DNA of 64,000 nt from Chelatococcus sp. HY11 (GCF_018398335.1 NZ_JAHBRX010000001.1:2596001-2660000), one strand, 5' to 3'; positions 41,795 to 51,560 are shown, counted from the stretch's first letter. Notes: a model not told the origin generated them from the letters alone. Numbers and translations: made by a program.

Positions 41795-42238
41795 TCAGTC
41801 CTTCGCTTCACGCAGGATGCCGAGCACGCTACGGCGGACAGGATCGGTGACCGTGCGGCGCCAGACGGCATCGCCGACGCTTTTGAGGGCGGCGAGACTG
41901 TCGTCCTCCACATGAGCGAATTCGTTGACCACCGCCGTCTCGGTGATGGCGCCGTAGGTCAGGCAGATCGACTGGCCGGGGGCGTTCAGATAGACCGACC
42001 CGACGGTGCGGGTCACCATCACGGGCTTGCCCATGTAAACGAGCCGGCTCGGCAACCAGATGCCGTCGCCGGAGATGACGACATGGCCGAATAAGCTCTT
42101 CAGGGGCAGCATGGCGCGGATGGCCGCGCAGAGTTCGGGATTGCCTTCGACATCGAGCCTCATGCCGATCGTGAGATCAAGATCGGGAACATTGAGCTCG
42201 AGCCGCGGCTGCGGGGTTGGGCTGGCTGATACGGCCAT
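41795..42238 (-). CDS. Cyclophilin-like (DUF3830-type) protein
   Basis: 147 residues, predominantly beta. It shares NPELC, a glycine-containing GDGIW segment, and GSVYLNAPGQSICLTYG with the C-terminal domain of the fused protein at 38574. This is the fold found in cucumopine synthases. Gene order here (cyclophilin then bundle) is the reverse of the domain order in the fused protein. Follows the permease gene by 25 bp, in the transporter operon. Confidence 0.62.
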   Translation of the reverse strand: MAVSASPTPQPRLELNVPDLDLTIGMRLDVEGNPELCAAIRAMLPLKSLFGHVVISGDGIWLPSRLVYMGKPVMVTRTVGSVYLNAPGQSICLTYGAITETAVVNEFAHVEDDSLAALKSVGDAVWRRTVTDPVRRSVLGILREAKD

Positions 42239-42263
42239 GCAGGCAACGTCCTTCTGTTGGGGA

Positions 42264-43082
42264 TCAGCGGTTGCTGCCGAGACGTTCGAACCCGATCAAC
42301 CTGTCGAGCACCAGCATCAGGGCCGTCGTGGCGACGATCATGAGCGTGGCGAAGACCGAAGCGACCGGATCGTAGGTCTCGGCGATGTAGGAAAAGAGCC
42401 GCATCGGGAAGGTCACCGTATTGGTACCGCCGATGAAGGCGATGATCACCGCTTCGTCGAGCACGGCGACAAAGGAGAAGATGGCGGCCGCGAAAATGCC
42501 GCGCCCCGCGAGCGGCAAGGTGACCGTGATGAAGGCGCGCAGCGGGGTCGCGCCGAAGACCCGGGCAGCTTCCTCCGTCGAACTGTTGAGGCTTTCGATG
42601 GTGCCGATCAGAGCGCGCACGATCATGGGAAAAACGATGATCACATAGGCGATCAGCACCGCCCAGATGCTGCCGAGCAGCCCGATCGCCGCCATCACCG
42701 GCAAAGCCGCGAAGCCGATCACCACATTCGGCACGAACAGCGGTGCCAGCGCCGCGACGCTGAGAGCGCCGCGTCCGCGATAGCGGCCGCGCACAATCGT
42801 CAGCGCGGTGATGAGCCCAAGGACAAGGCTGATGAATGTGACGACGATAGCGAGGACCAGCGTCAGCCACAACGACGACAGGAAGTCCTGGCGTCCCGCG
42901 GCAATGCCGTACCAGCGCGTGCTCCAGCCCTGAGGCGGGAAGCTCACGACGTCGCCGGCGGTGAACGACGACATCACCACGACAGCGACCGGCAGAATAA
43001 GGAAGATCATGCCGACATAGAACGCGCAACGAGCCAGAATGCGCGCCGCGCGGGCCGCGGGAGAGCGACTGAGAACCATCAT
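42264..43082 (-). CDS. PotC-type ABC transporter permease
   Basis: 272 residues from ATG 43082; a longer frame upstream is a shadow of the neighbouring permease. Six membrane segments with the EAA loop EEAARVFGATPLRAFITVTLPLA. ATG lies inside the preceding permease's stop (ATGATGG). With the genes at 43079-46240 it forms a spermidine/putrescine-type importer whose real substrate may be an opine- or imidazole-like compound. Confidence 0.85.
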   Translation of the reverse strand: MMVLSRSPAARAARILARCAFYVGMIFLILPVAVVVMSSFTAGDVVSFPPQGWSTRWYGIAAGRQDFLSSLWLTLVLAIVVTFISLVLGLITALTIVRGRYRGRGALSVAALAPLFVPNVVIGFAALPVMAAIGLLGSIWAVLIAYVIIVFPMIVRALIGTIESLNSSTEEAARVFGATPLRAFITVTLPLAGRGIFAAAIFSFVAVLDEAVIIAFIGGTNTVTFPMRLFSYIAETYDPVASVFATLMIVATTALMLVLDRLIGFERLGSNR

Positions 43083-43978
43083 GCCGCCAGTCTCCATCGC
43101 CGCGACGAGAACACGCGCACCAGCCCCAGACTGAACAGGGCGCTGATGGCAAGCAGCACCACGGAAAGCGCAGCCGCCAGCGGCCAGTTGCCGCCGGCCG
43201 TGCCCACTCCCACCGACACCCGCTGGATAAGCAGGCCAGCCATGGTGATCGTGCCGCCCCCGAGCAACGCCGGCACGATGAAGGCGGCCACATTGAGCGC
43301 GAAGGTGAAAAGCGCGCCGGTGACGATACCCGGCATGGTCAGCGGCAGCGTCACGGTGCGGAAGACGGTCAGCGGCGGCGCGCCGGACACGGCGGCCGCA
43401 TGTTCCACATCCCGTGGCACCTTCTCGACGGCCGTGATGAGCGAGAGGATCATGTAGGGCAGGCTCGCATAGACCAACCCGATGAGAATGCCCGTCTCGG
43501 TGCCGATGAGACGCGTCGGGCCCTGGGTGAGACCAAGGAGCTGCAGCAGCCTGTCGACGAGGCCCGCGCGCTCGAGCAGGATCTGCCAAGCGTAGATCTT
43601 GATGACGAAGGTCACCAGGAACACCGAGGCCACGATCGCGATATAGGCGCCTTTCAGGTGGCCCGCCCGCCGGCAGATATGGTAGGCGATGGGATAGGCA
43701 ATCAGCACGGTGAAGACGGTGGAGAGTGCGGACAGCCAGATGGAGCGCAGCAACGCCTCGTAATAGATCCGCGAGGTGAAGACCTTGATATAGTTCTCCA
43801 GCGTGAAGTTGGCTGTGTAGACCGCAAACACCGACGGCTTGAACACGCTGATGACCGCGAGCCAGCCGATGAAAACCGCGAAGAAAGCCAGCACCGGCAG
43901 GCTTGCGAGCGCAAAGGCGGGTGAGGCCGCGAAGGGTAGATCAGGCCGACGGCTCCCACGGACGGGGACGGCGCTCAT
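43079..43978 (-). CDS. PotB-type ABC transporter permease
   Basis: 299 residues, six membrane segments, EAA loop EHAAAVSGAPPLTVFRTVTLPLT. The start overlaps the end of the ATPase gene (ATGA). Partner of the PotC-type permease in the same importer. Confidence 0.87.
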   Translation of the reverse strand: MSAVPVRGSRRPDLPFAASPAFALASLPVLAFFAVFIGWLAVISVFKPSVFAVYTANFTLENYIKVFTSRIYYEALLRSIWLSALSTVFTVLIAYPIAYHICRRAGHLKGAYIAIVASVFLVTFVIKIYAWQILLERAGLVDRLLQLLGLTQGPTRLIGTETGILIGLVYASLPYMILSLITAVEKVPRDVEHAAAVSGAPPLTVFRTVTLPLTMPGIVTGALFTFALNVAAFIVPALLGGGTITMAGLLIQRVSVGVGTAGGNWPLAAALSVVLLAISALFSLGLVRVFSSRRWRLAA

Positions 43979-45051
43979 GAGGCCGCTCCCGCAACCTGAT
44001 GGACCTCGTTGGGGTCGATGCGAAAGACCACCGTCTCGCCTGGCTGGCCGCCGGCTTCGCCCAGGACCAGCGCCTGCACCGGCTGAGGGAAATCCTCGGC
44101 TTTGAGCACGATCTGGCTGGTCGCGCCGCGATAGACGCGGCTCTCGATCAGCGCGCGAAAATGGTTGGAAGGCAGCGCCCCAGCTGGGTCAAGCCCCACG
44201 AAATCAATGGCCTCAGGACGGATGGCAACAGTGACCTCGCCGCCGACCGCGACCGGGTTCGTCGCCATCGCCAACGCCTTGCCGGAAGGCAGTGTCACGC
44301 CGTCTCGGCCGACCCGCAGGCGCACCAGATTGGTATCGCCGAGAAATGTTGCGGCCGTCAGCGAGCGTGGCCGGCGATAAATCTCGGTGGGTGTGCCGAT
44401 CTCGCGGATCTCGCCACCGCTCATTACGGCGATACGGTCCGAGATGGCGAGCGCCTCGGCCTGGTCGTGGGTCACGTAGAGCACCGTCATGGCCATACGG
44501 CGTTGCAGGGCCGCGATCTCCAGGCACATCTGCTCGCGCAGCTTCGCGTCGAGGTTGGACAGGGGCTCGTCGAGCAACATCACACGCGGCTTGACGGCGA
44601 TGGCGCGTGCGAGTCCCACACGCTGCTGCTGGCCGCCGGAGAGTTCGGTCGGATAACGCTTGTCCATGCCCGGCAAGCCCACAGTGGCGAGCGCTTCCTC
44701 GACGGCAGCGGCGATCTCACGCCGCGGCTTGCCGCGGATCTTCAAGCCATAGCCCACATTGTCGGCAACCGTCATGTGAGGGAATAGCGCGTAGTTCTGG
44801 AAAACCACGCTGATATCGCGCTCGTGAGTCGGCACGGCCGTGATGTCGCGCGTGCCGATCAGGATCCGCCCGGCGGTCGGCGACAACAATCCCGCAACGA
44901 GCCTGAGGGTCGTCGTCTTGCCGCAGCCGGAGGGTCCAAGCAGCGTGAAGAACTCGCCCGGCTCGATGGTGAAGGAAATGCCCTTCAGCGTGGGAGGCGC
45001 GGCCCCATAGGCATGGGCTAGCGACTCCGCAGTCAGGCTCGCGGCGGTCAT
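43975..45051 (-). CDS. PotA-type ABC transporter ATPase
   Basis: 358 residues from ATG 45051 (TTG at 45063 is possible but sits almost on the AGGAG). Walker [11 protein letters not shown] loop [11 protein letters not shown], signature [15 protein letters not shown], Walker [13 protein letters not shown], switch VTHDQAEAL, then a C-terminal TOBE domain ([10 protein letters not shown]). Standard polyamine/opine/thiamine-type importer ATPase. Confidence 0.9.
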   Translation of the reverse strand: MTAASLTAESLAHAYGAAPPTLKGISFTIEPGEFFTLLGPSGCGKTTTLRLVAGLLSPTAGRILIGTRDITAVPTHERDISVVFQNYALFPHMTVADNVGYGLKIRGKPRREIAAAVEEALATVGLPGMDKRYPTELSGGQQQRVGLARAIAVKPRVMLLDEPLSNLDAKLREQMCLEIAALQRRMAMTVLYVTHDQAEALAISDRIAVMSGGEIREIGTPTEIYRRPRSLTAATFLGDTNLVRLRVGRDGVTLPSGKALAMATNPVAVGGEVTVAIRPEAIDFVGLDPAGALPSNHFRALIESRVYRGATSQIVLKAEDFPQPVQALVLGEAGGQPGETVVFRIDPNEVHQVAGAAS

Positions 45052-45116
45052 CGTTTGTTCCAAACTCCTGGCATGGGGATGGCCGCATCATACCCAAATG
45101 GCGAATACACGGCTTG

Positions 45117-45138
45117 GGCTGGGTCGCGCCTCCCAGCC
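45117..45138. repeat. Intergenic hairpin between binding-protein and ATPase genes
   Basis: GGCTGGG (45117-45123) and CCCAGCC (45132-45138) with an 8-nt loop and no T run. Hairpins at this place usually protect the binding-protein mRNA or damp expression of downstream membrane genes. Confidence 0.45.
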
Positions 45139-45181
45139 AACGAGGGGCCCGGCCGGGAGGCATCGAGAGAGGCGTTGCCGG

Positions 45182-46240
45182 TCAGTTGACGGCTTCGTAG
45201 AAGGTTTCCGAGATCTGCTGGTTGATGGGCGTTATTTTGTCCCACGGCATCCGCAGCAGCGTATCGATCTTGGCTTGGCCATAGACCATCTTGGCCGCGA
45301 CGTCATCGGGAACGACGACGGTCTTGTTTGACGGCGCGTAGTAGCCGTTGAGCGCGAAGATCTTCTGCGCTTCCGGCCGCAGCATGTAGCCGATCAGCTT
45401 TTCCGCCCAGTATTTGTTCGGCGTGCGGGTCACCATCGCGGTGGTGGCGATCATGACGCCGCCTTCCTTCGGGATGACGAAGGCGAGGGGCAGTTTGCTC
45501 TCCTCGGCGAAGGCCGCGACCTGGCTGTCGGTCCATACCGCAAGACCGGCGCCGGCATTGGTGAAGCCAGCGCGGGTGGTGGCGGTGTTGGTAGTGATGG
45601 CGGCGAGGCGCGATTTGAGATTCTTCGTCAGAAGTTCGCCGACCTTCTTGTAGTCTTCCGGCTTCTCCGGCCAGGCGCCGTTCAGCTCCTTGGCCATGAT
45701 AGCCATCCAGGCGACGGTGTTCTGGGCGTCTGGCTGGCGCACCACGATCTTGCCCGGCGTCTTGTCCGAGGCGAGGTCGAACCAGGAGGTCGGCGGGGTC
45801 GGCCACTGCCTCTTGTCATAGGCAAGGCCCAGAGCCGAGAAGTTGACCGCGACACCGTCCGGGGTCTTGGCGATGTCGTAGATATCCTTGAGCTCCGGGA
45901 TGTTGTCCGGATCGAGCTTGACGATCAGTCCCTGCTGGCCGGCGATCAAATTCTCGACGATGCCGGCGATGAGGATATCGAGCTCTGGCGAGGCGCCCTG
46001 CGCCTGCAGTTTCGCGAGCGGCGGAGCGCTCGGAACGAGCTCCACCTTTATGCCCGTATCGGCTTCGAATGGCGCGATGACCGCCTTGCGCATATTGGCT
46101 TCGAAAGGACCGGCATAGACGTTCATCGTCAACTTGGCGGGCTTCGGCGGCTCAGCCGCCCCGGCCGACGCGGGCACGAGCGCCGCGGCCGCGATTGCGC
46201 CCGCGGCAGTCAGCTTCAGGAGGCTCCGGCGATCCAACAT
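45182..46240 (-). CDS. Spermidine/putrescine-type periplasmic binding protein
   Basis: 352 residues. Twin-arginine-like leader MLDRRSLLKLTAAGAIAAAALVPASAGA, then a family-1/PotD-like fold: KLTMNVYAGPFEANMRKAVIAPFEADTGIKVELV, GVAVNFSALGLAYDKRQW, YMLRPEAQKIFALNGYYAPSN. First gene of the importer operon; a hairpin separates it from the ATPase gene. Confidence 0.87.
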   Translation of the reverse strand: MLDRRSLLKLTAAGAIAAAALVPASAGAAEPPKPAKLTMNVYAGPFEANMRKAVIAPFEADTGIKVELVPSAPPLAKLQAQGASPELDILIAGIVENLIAGQQGLIVKLDPDNIPELKDIYDIAKTPDGVAVNFSALGLAYDKRQWPTPPTSWFDLASDKTPGKIVVRQPDAQNTVAWMAIMAKELNGAWPEKPEDYKKVGELLTKNLKSRLAAITTNTATTRAGFTNAGAGLAVWTDSQVAAFAEESKLPLAFVIPKEGGVMIATTAMVTRTPNKYWAEKLIGYMLRPEAQKIFALNGYYAPSNKTVVVPDDVAAKMVYGQAKIDTLLRMPWDKITPINQQISETFYEAVN

Positions 46241-46405
46241 ATTGATGTACCCCTCATTTTTAGAATGTTTTACGTTTGGCCGCCCCGACGTGCGAGTCGC
46301 CGAAACAGCAATCGTGTTCCTGAAGCAAACCGGCCCGGATCGCGCTTGCCAATGATAGTGATGTCGAAACTGCCGATAAGGGCGGCCGAACCGTGCCGTG
46401 ATGGG

Positions 46406-47671
46406 TCACGACGCCGTGCCGGCCCCTCCCGCATCGAGACGTCGGATCGCCTGATGGATCACGGCCGCGCCCTTGGCGATTGCGTCATTCTCTGTCCATT
46501 CCTCCGGCGTGTGGCTGCGGCCCTCCCGGCACGGTATGAACACCATCGCCGCCGGCGCGATCCGCGCGATCCAGGCCGCGTCATGCCCGGCGCCGGAAGC
46601 GAGCGCCCGACGCGACAGACCAAGCGTGTCGGCGGCCTCTGCCAATGTCTGCTGGAGCGTCGTGTCGCAGGCTACCGCGTCGTTGTCCGAGATGATGCGG
46701 GGGCCGGTCACGGCGGCACCGTGCTGCCGCTCTAGAATCGCTGCCTCCGCCGCCAGCGCCGTGATGAAGGCCTCCATCGCGGGACGACATTCGGCGCGTG
46801 CGTCAATCAACAGCTCCACCTTGGAGGGAACGACATTGGCGGCGTTCGGGAGAACGCGAAACTCGCCCACGGTCGCCGTGAAATGTCCCTCGCCCTCCGG
46901 ATGCGCCATGGCGAGTGCTCTGACGGCGCGCACGAGATCCGCCGCCGCTACCAATGCGTCGCGGCGGGCATGCATCGGCGTAGTGCCGGCGTGATCAGGC
47001 CGCCCCTCTATGATGAACTCGATCCGGGTGATCCCGACGATGGCCGAGACCACACCGATATCATCGCCGCTGTCTTCAAGGATCGGCCCCTGTTCGATGT
47101 GCAGTTCGATAAAGGCCTTGATGTCGCCGCGCGCCGCGTCGGCCAGACGGTCGGGATCCCCACCCACCTGCCGGATGCCCTCCGTCAACGTGAGATCGCC
47201 GCTGACACGCCCGAGCCATGCTGGATCAAGACGGCCAGCCATGGCCCGGCTGCCGACGCAGGACACGTCGAATATGCTGACTTCCTCGGCGAGAAAGTCG
47301 ATCACCTCGAGATCATGTTCAAGCACGATGCCCGCATTCGCCAATGAGCGCGCGACTTCGAGGGCCGTGACCACCCCCGCCACCCCGTCGAAACGGCCCC
47401 CATCGGGCACGGTGTCGGAATGCGAGCCGATCAGGAGGGTGCCAGTGCCGGGCCTGCTGCCGGCGCGCCGGCCGATCAGATTGCCGGCCGCATCTATCCG
47501 CGTCTCGAGACCGGCGGCGCGCATCCGCGCTTCGATATAGGCACGCCCCTCCAGGAAACGCGGCGTGAACGCGCGCCGCGTCCAGGGCTTGTCCGGATCG
47601 GTGATCCGCGCCAGCGCCTCGATATCCTCGGCGATCCGGTTCGCCTTGACCGGCCAGTTCTGTCCGCTCAT
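46406..47671 (-). CDS. M20-type N-carbamoyl amino acid / allantoate amidohydrolase
   Basis: 421 residues. Di-metal M20 motifs: GSHSDTVPDGGRFDG, then FLAEEVSIFDVSCVGSRAMAG (where the family usually has EEGxRF) and HIEQGPILED; the dimerisation lid carries RPDHAGTTPMHARRDAL. These enzymes hydrolyse the ureido group left after ring opening of hydantoins, dihydropyrimidines or allantoin. Start ATG overlaps the end of the cyclic amidohydrolase gene (ATGA), so the two act in sequence: ring opening then decarbamoylation. Confidence 0.88.
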   Translation of the reverse strand: MSGQNWPVKANRIAEDIEALARITDPDKPWTRRAFTPRFLEGRAYIEARMRAAGLETRIDAAGNLIGRRAGSRPGTGTLLIGSHSDTVPDGGRFDGVAGVVTALEVARSLANAGIVLEHDLEVIDFLAEEVSIFDVSCVGSRAMAGRLDPAWLGRVSGDLTLTEGIRQVGGDPDRLADAARGDIKAFIELHIEQGPILEDSGDDIGVVSAIVGITRIEFIIEGRPDHAGTTPMHARRDALVAAADLVRAVRALAMAHPEGEGHFTATVGEFRVLPNAANVVPSKVELLIDARAECRPAMEAFITALAAEAAILERQHGAAVTGPRIISDNDAVACDTTLQQTLAEAADTLGLSRRALASGAGHDAAWIARIAPAAMVFIPCREGRSHTPEEWTENDAIAKGAAVIHQAIRRLDAGGAGTAS

Positions 47672-49047
47672 GCCGTGCTCGCGATCGCACGGGTGAGTGG
47701 CGGGCGAACGAACCGGCCGTTGCCGGGCTCGGCGAGCACAGCCCGGCCGTCATAAACCTGCTCGCCACGCAGGTAGGTGGCGGTAATGCGCCAGGGCATC
47801 GTCATCCCGTCATAGGGGCTCCAGTCGACCACGTTGTGACCACTGGCGGCCGCCTCATAGACGTAGGGCTCAGGCGTCATGACGATGATGTCGGCATCGA
47901 AGCCGGCGGCAAGATTGCCCTTGCGGTCATCGATACGGAAATGCCGGGCCGGATTGGCGCTCATGAGCCGCGCCGCCCAGGTCAGCGGCACGCCGCGCTC
48001 CAGCGCGCCCTTGACGAACAGCGGCACCATAGCCTCGAGCCCCGGCACGCCGGATGCATTGGCCAGCATGTTCGGGTCGGTCTTGCGATCCGCGGTCCAC
48101 GACACGTGATCCGTCGAGACGAGCCAGACATTGCCGGCCGCCACCTGCCGCCAAAGTCCTTCGACCTCCGCGCGGGGACGCACCGGTGGATTGATCTTGG
48201 CCTTGCCGCCGAGGCGGCGCACGTCGTTCTCCTCGTCGAGCACGAGGTAATGGATGCAGCATTCCACTGTTGCGGTGAAGCCTTGCGTGCGATACGCGGC
48301 GGCGATGTCGTAGCCGCGCGAAAGCGAGCAATGCACCACATGGGCATCACAGCCCGCCATCGCCCCGATCTCGTAGATCTCGTGCATGGCAAGCAGCTCG
48401 GTGATCGGGGGGCGTGAGAGGCCATGGGCGCGCCAATCGGTGATGCCCGAGGCCCTGACCTGCGCCATGTAGGTCTCGACCGCCTCATGGTTCTCATTAT
48501 GGACACCGGCCGCCAGTCCCTCGCGGGCTATTGCCGTGAAGCATTCAAGGAGGAGCTGAGGCGGGATGCGCGGAAAACGCACGGGATGAGTGCCGAAAGT
48601 GGAGAACTTGAAGGCGCAGGCCCCCGCCGCGACCATCTCGGGTATGCGCGCCGCGCCTTCCTCGGGATTGACCGTGCCATGCAGCGCGAAATCAACCCGC
48701 GCCTGGGGCGCGGCGTGTGCGACCTTGCTCTTCAAAGCCTCGGCGGAGCAGATGAGATTGCCGTCGTCATAGGGCATGTCGACAATCGTTGTAACGCCAC
48801 CAGCCGCCGCCGATCGCGTCGACCAGATGAAATCCTCAGCGCCCTTCTGCGAAAGCGAATGAACCTGCGCGTCGATGGCGCCAGGCAGGATGAGCGCCTC
48901 GCCAAGGCTGTGCCGCTCGCGCGCCGCCGGGGGAGCACCCTGCCCCACCAAAGCGACGCGGCCATCACGTACCGCCACGAAGCCACCCGGAACAACGCGA
49001 TGGGGCAAGACGAGTGTGCCAGCCAGCACGAGATCGAAATCAGACAT
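47668..49047 (-). CDS. Cyclic amidohydrolase (allantoinase/dihydropyrimidinase-like)
   Basis: 459 residues from ATG 49047 (AGGGA upstream). GAIDAQVHSLSQKG is the place of the first metal site, but it reads DAQVHS where DxHxH is usual, so the first His is missing. The bridging Lys lies in CAFKFSTFG; further metal ligands are HNENHE and DAHVVHCSLS, and VSTDHVSWT supplies the late Asp. The family opens cyclic imides or ureides. The altered first metal site is a caution about exact activity. Confidence 0.83.
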   Translation of the reverse strand: MSDFDLVLAGTLVLPHRVVPGGFVAVRDGRVALVGQGAPPAARERHSLGEALILPGAIDAQVHSLSQKGAEDFIWSTRSAAAGGVTTIVDMPYDDGNLICSAEALKSKVAHAAPQARVDFALHGTVNPEEGAARIPEMVAAGACAFKFSTFGTHPVRFPRIPPQLLLECFTAIAREGLAAGVHNENHEAVETYMAQVRASGITDWRAHGLSRPPITELLAMHEIYEIGAMAGCDAHVVHCSLSRGYDIAAAYRTQGFTATVECCIHYLVLDEENDVRRLGGKAKINPPVRPRAEVEGLWRQVAAGNVWLVSTDHVSWTADRKTDPNMLANASGVPGLEAMVPLFVKGALERGVPLTWAARLMSANPARHFRIDDRKGNLAAGFDADIIVMTPEPYVYEAAASGHNVVDWSPYDGMTMPWRITATYLRGEQVYDGRAVLAEPGNGRFVRPPLTRAIASTA

Positions 49048-49167
49048 CGTGATTTCCCTGAAGAGCGTTATCGGTCGCGGGCGGCGCAAGCGCGCGCCTC
49101 TGTCGTGTCATCGTCTGGCCAGCGGGGCGAGCCCGGACGGACCCGCCCGTCGATCGGAGGCCTGGGC

Positions 49168-50799
49168 TCAGTTTAATGCGCCAACCCTGGCCTCGACCGC
49201 CGCCAGCAGTTCACCGCTCTGCGCCATCTTGATCGCAGGCACGGACTGGCGCTGCATGTAGGCATCCTCCTGCTGCAGCGGCAGGCGGCTCTTGATGAGG
49301 TCGTACAGCGCCTGGCTGCCGCCGCCGAGCTGGAAGCCGCCCAGCGCTTCCTGGGTGAGGAAGATGGCCTTCGCGGCGAGCATGGCCTCGATGCCGAGAA
49401 TCTTCGGCACATTGTCCAGCACCTGGCGCGTCTTCCGGCAGGCCCACGTGGCCATGGAGACGTGGTCCTCCTGGCTGCTCTTGGTGGGAATGGTATCGGC
49501 GGTCGACGGGAAGGCGAGCGTCTTGTTTTCCGAAGCAACGGCGGCTGCCGCCGTGGAGATGATGCCATAGCCATAGTTGAGGCCGATGGGCTTGCCGGCC
49601 AGGTTCGGCGGCAGACCATAGTTCAGGGTGGTGTCACACAAGGCGAACAGACGACGCTCGGAAATATTGCCGATCTCGACAAGGGCAATTGCCAGGATGT
49701 CCATGGCGAAACCCAGCGGCTCGCAATGGAAATTGCCGCCAGAGAGGAATTCGAGCGCGCCACGGTCGTTCCAGAACACCAGCGGGTTGTCGGTCGCAGC
49801 GTTCAATTCCCGCGTCACGATGGCCTTGCAGTGATCGAGCTGGTCACGGCAGCTGCCGTGCACCTGGGGCAGACAACGGAAGGAATACTGGTCCTGCACG
49901 CGGGCGGAATGTTTCGGGTGGAGGATGTCGTCCTCCAGATGCACCGCGCGGCAGGCTTCCGTGGTGCGTCGGCTACCGGCGATGATCCGGCGAATATTCT
50001 CGGCCGTGGCGATCTGGCCCGGCTGCTTGCGCACCGCATGGATGCGTGGATCGAAGGCCGCCTGCTCGCCGCGGATGGCCTCCAGGCTCAGGGCGCCGGT
50101 GGCGTCGGCGAGCTTCATGAGGCGCTCGGCATCCCAGAGGTTGAGGGAAGCCATGCCAGCGCACAGGCTGTTGCCGTTGATAAGCGCGAGGCAATCCTTG
50201 GCGCGCAGGTCGAAAGTCACGGGCGCGATGCCGGCCTTCTCCAGCGCCTCGGGGGCCGGCATACGCTCGCCCCCGAAGATCGCCTCGGCCTCTTCGTAGC
50301 CGATGAGCACGGAGACCATATGCGCGAGCGGCGCGAGGTCGCCGGACGCACCGACAGAGCCCTGGATCGGCACAACAGGATGCACGCCGCGATTGAGCAT
50401 CTCGACCAGCCGGTCCACGACCTCGATCCTCAGGCCCGAGGCACCAAGGCAGAACGCATTGATGCGCACCGCCATCATGGCGCGGACGATCTCCTCGGAA
50501 GCCGGCTCGCCAATGCCCGAGCAGTGGGAGAGAACAATGTTGCGCTGGAACTTGTCATTGTCAGCCTGGCTGATGGCGTAGTCCTTCAGCTTGCCAACGC
50601 CGGTATTGAAACCATAGGTTGGCGGGGCATTCTCGGTCAGCCAGTTTTCCTCAATGTAGGCCCGTACGCGCACGATCTCATGACGCGCGCGATCCGCAAT
50701 CGCGACCTTCGCCCTTTGGCGGGCAATCTGGACGACATCTTCGATCGTCAGGCTGTTACCGTCTAGAATGATAGTGCTCAATGGACCGATCCTTGCCAC
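49168..50799 (-). CDS. Histidine-ammonia-lyase-family enzyme (MIO lyase)
   Basis: 543 residues (GTG 50799, or TTG 50781 which has AAGGA at a better distance). The MIO triad Ala-Ser-Gly lies at 151-153 in GSVGASGDLAPLAH. TYGFNTGVGKL (usually YGVNTGFG) carries the catalytic Tyr, and YSFRCLPQVHGSCRDQ and the NPLVF box are present. Members deaminate histidine, phenylalanine or tyrosine; the sequence is closest in feel to HutH but is longer and no hutU/hutI/hutG genes are near. Context with ureide hydrolases suggests imidazole or histidine-derivative breakdown. Confidence 0.85.
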   Translation of the reverse strand: MARIGPLSTIILDGNSLTIEDVVQIARQRAKVAIADRARHEIVRVRAYIEENWLTENAPPTYGFNTGVGKLKDYAISQADNDKFQRNIVLSHCSGIGEPASEEIVRAMMAVRINAFCLGASGLRIEVVDRLVEMLNRGVHPVVPIQGSVGASGDLAPLAHMVSVLIGYEEAEAIFGGERMPAPEALEKAGIAPVTFDLRAKDCLALINGNSLCAGMASLNLWDAERLMKLADATGALSLEAIRGEQAAFDPRIHAVRKQPGQIATAENIRRIIAGSRRTTEACRAVHLEDDILHPKHSARVQDQYSFRCLPQVHGSCRDQLDHCKAIVTRELNAATDNPLVFWNDRGALEFLSGGNFHCEPLGFAMDILAIALVEIGNISERRLFALCDTTLNYGLPPNLAGKPIGLNYGYGIISTAAAAVASENKTLAFPSTADTIPTKSSQEDHVSMATWACRKTRQVLDNVPKILGIEAMLAAKAIFLTQEALGGFQLGGGSQALYDLIKSRLPLQQEDAYMQRQSVPAIKMAQSGELLAAVEARVGALN

Positions 50800-51201
50800 T
50801 CTTCTACGCCGCCAAGCGATATCCAGCTCAGTGATATCCGGGCCAAGGCCAAGGAGCTCGCCATGACATCATCCGTCGAGCTGAACGCCGGGCCACCCAC
50901 GACATCCGTATCGGACGCGCAACCGAGCGGGTACATCTGAAATCCGAAAGCGGCCAATAGGAATTTTCGATTGTTGACCACGCCTGCCGCCGGTCCGCAG
51001 CAGCGCGCCTGAACCCAAGATCACGAGGCGATCCCATGCGCGCGAGCATCCTGCGGCTGGCCCTGACCACATGTCCTTCGTGGAAGCGACGAAGGGAGCC
51101 AAGTCACCGCTTCGTGTTGTCGCGCCCTACTCCTATCGGCTACTATGCCGGCAAGGCGCGTGGGAAAATGCGCCCGCGCCATAACCTGCGGAGGGCCTCC
51201 G
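50800..51201. other. Gene-free region upstream of the lyase gene
   Basis: About 400 bp between divergent genes (lyase operon on minus, zinc-ribbon gene on plus). Short open frames here have no RBS. It must hold the promoter of the lyase operon, but I could not identify a convincing box. Confidence 0.4.
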
Positions 51202-51408
51202 ATGAACTCCCTGAGTTTTAGCTGTACCGTCTGCGGTCATGTCTGTGTTGAGAACGAGGTCAAACCGCTCGGGCGTTTTTGCATATGCCCGGTTTGCGCG
51301 GCCGTGACCCCGATGCCCCTGTTGGGAAGAGACTCCCGCTGGTGGCTGGCGGCCACTTCACACCCGTCAAACAGAACACAGCAAAGTATACTACCAACGA
51401 AACATTAG
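51202..51408 (+). CDS. Small zinc-ribbon protein
   Basis: 68 residues from ATG 51202 behind GGAGGGCC. Two CxxC knuckles: SCTVCGHVC and CICPVCAAV, spaced about 18 residues, typical of a rubredoxin-like or zinc-ribbon fold. The C-terminal 25 residues look disordered. No partner is evident. Confidence 0.55.
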   Translation: MNSLSFSCTVCGHVCVENEVKPLGRFCICPVCAAVTPMPLLGRDSRWWLAATSHPSNRTQQSILPTKH

Positions 51409-51560
51409 ATTTTTTCGTTGAATGCTTTCACCGCTTTGATGCCGGAATAAGGCAGGAATATTTGTGGCGGCTTTTCATAACAAGCCGCAAAACCTGCAGC
51501 TACGGCGATTGGAATGTCCTTGACAGGTTTGTCCATGCGCGGCCGGCAGCCCGCCATCGC

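Noticed and set aside
42160-43293. 377-codon minus-strand frame across the PotC-type gene
   Set aside because: It is a shifted-frame shadow; the true frame has six membrane segments and the EAA loop.
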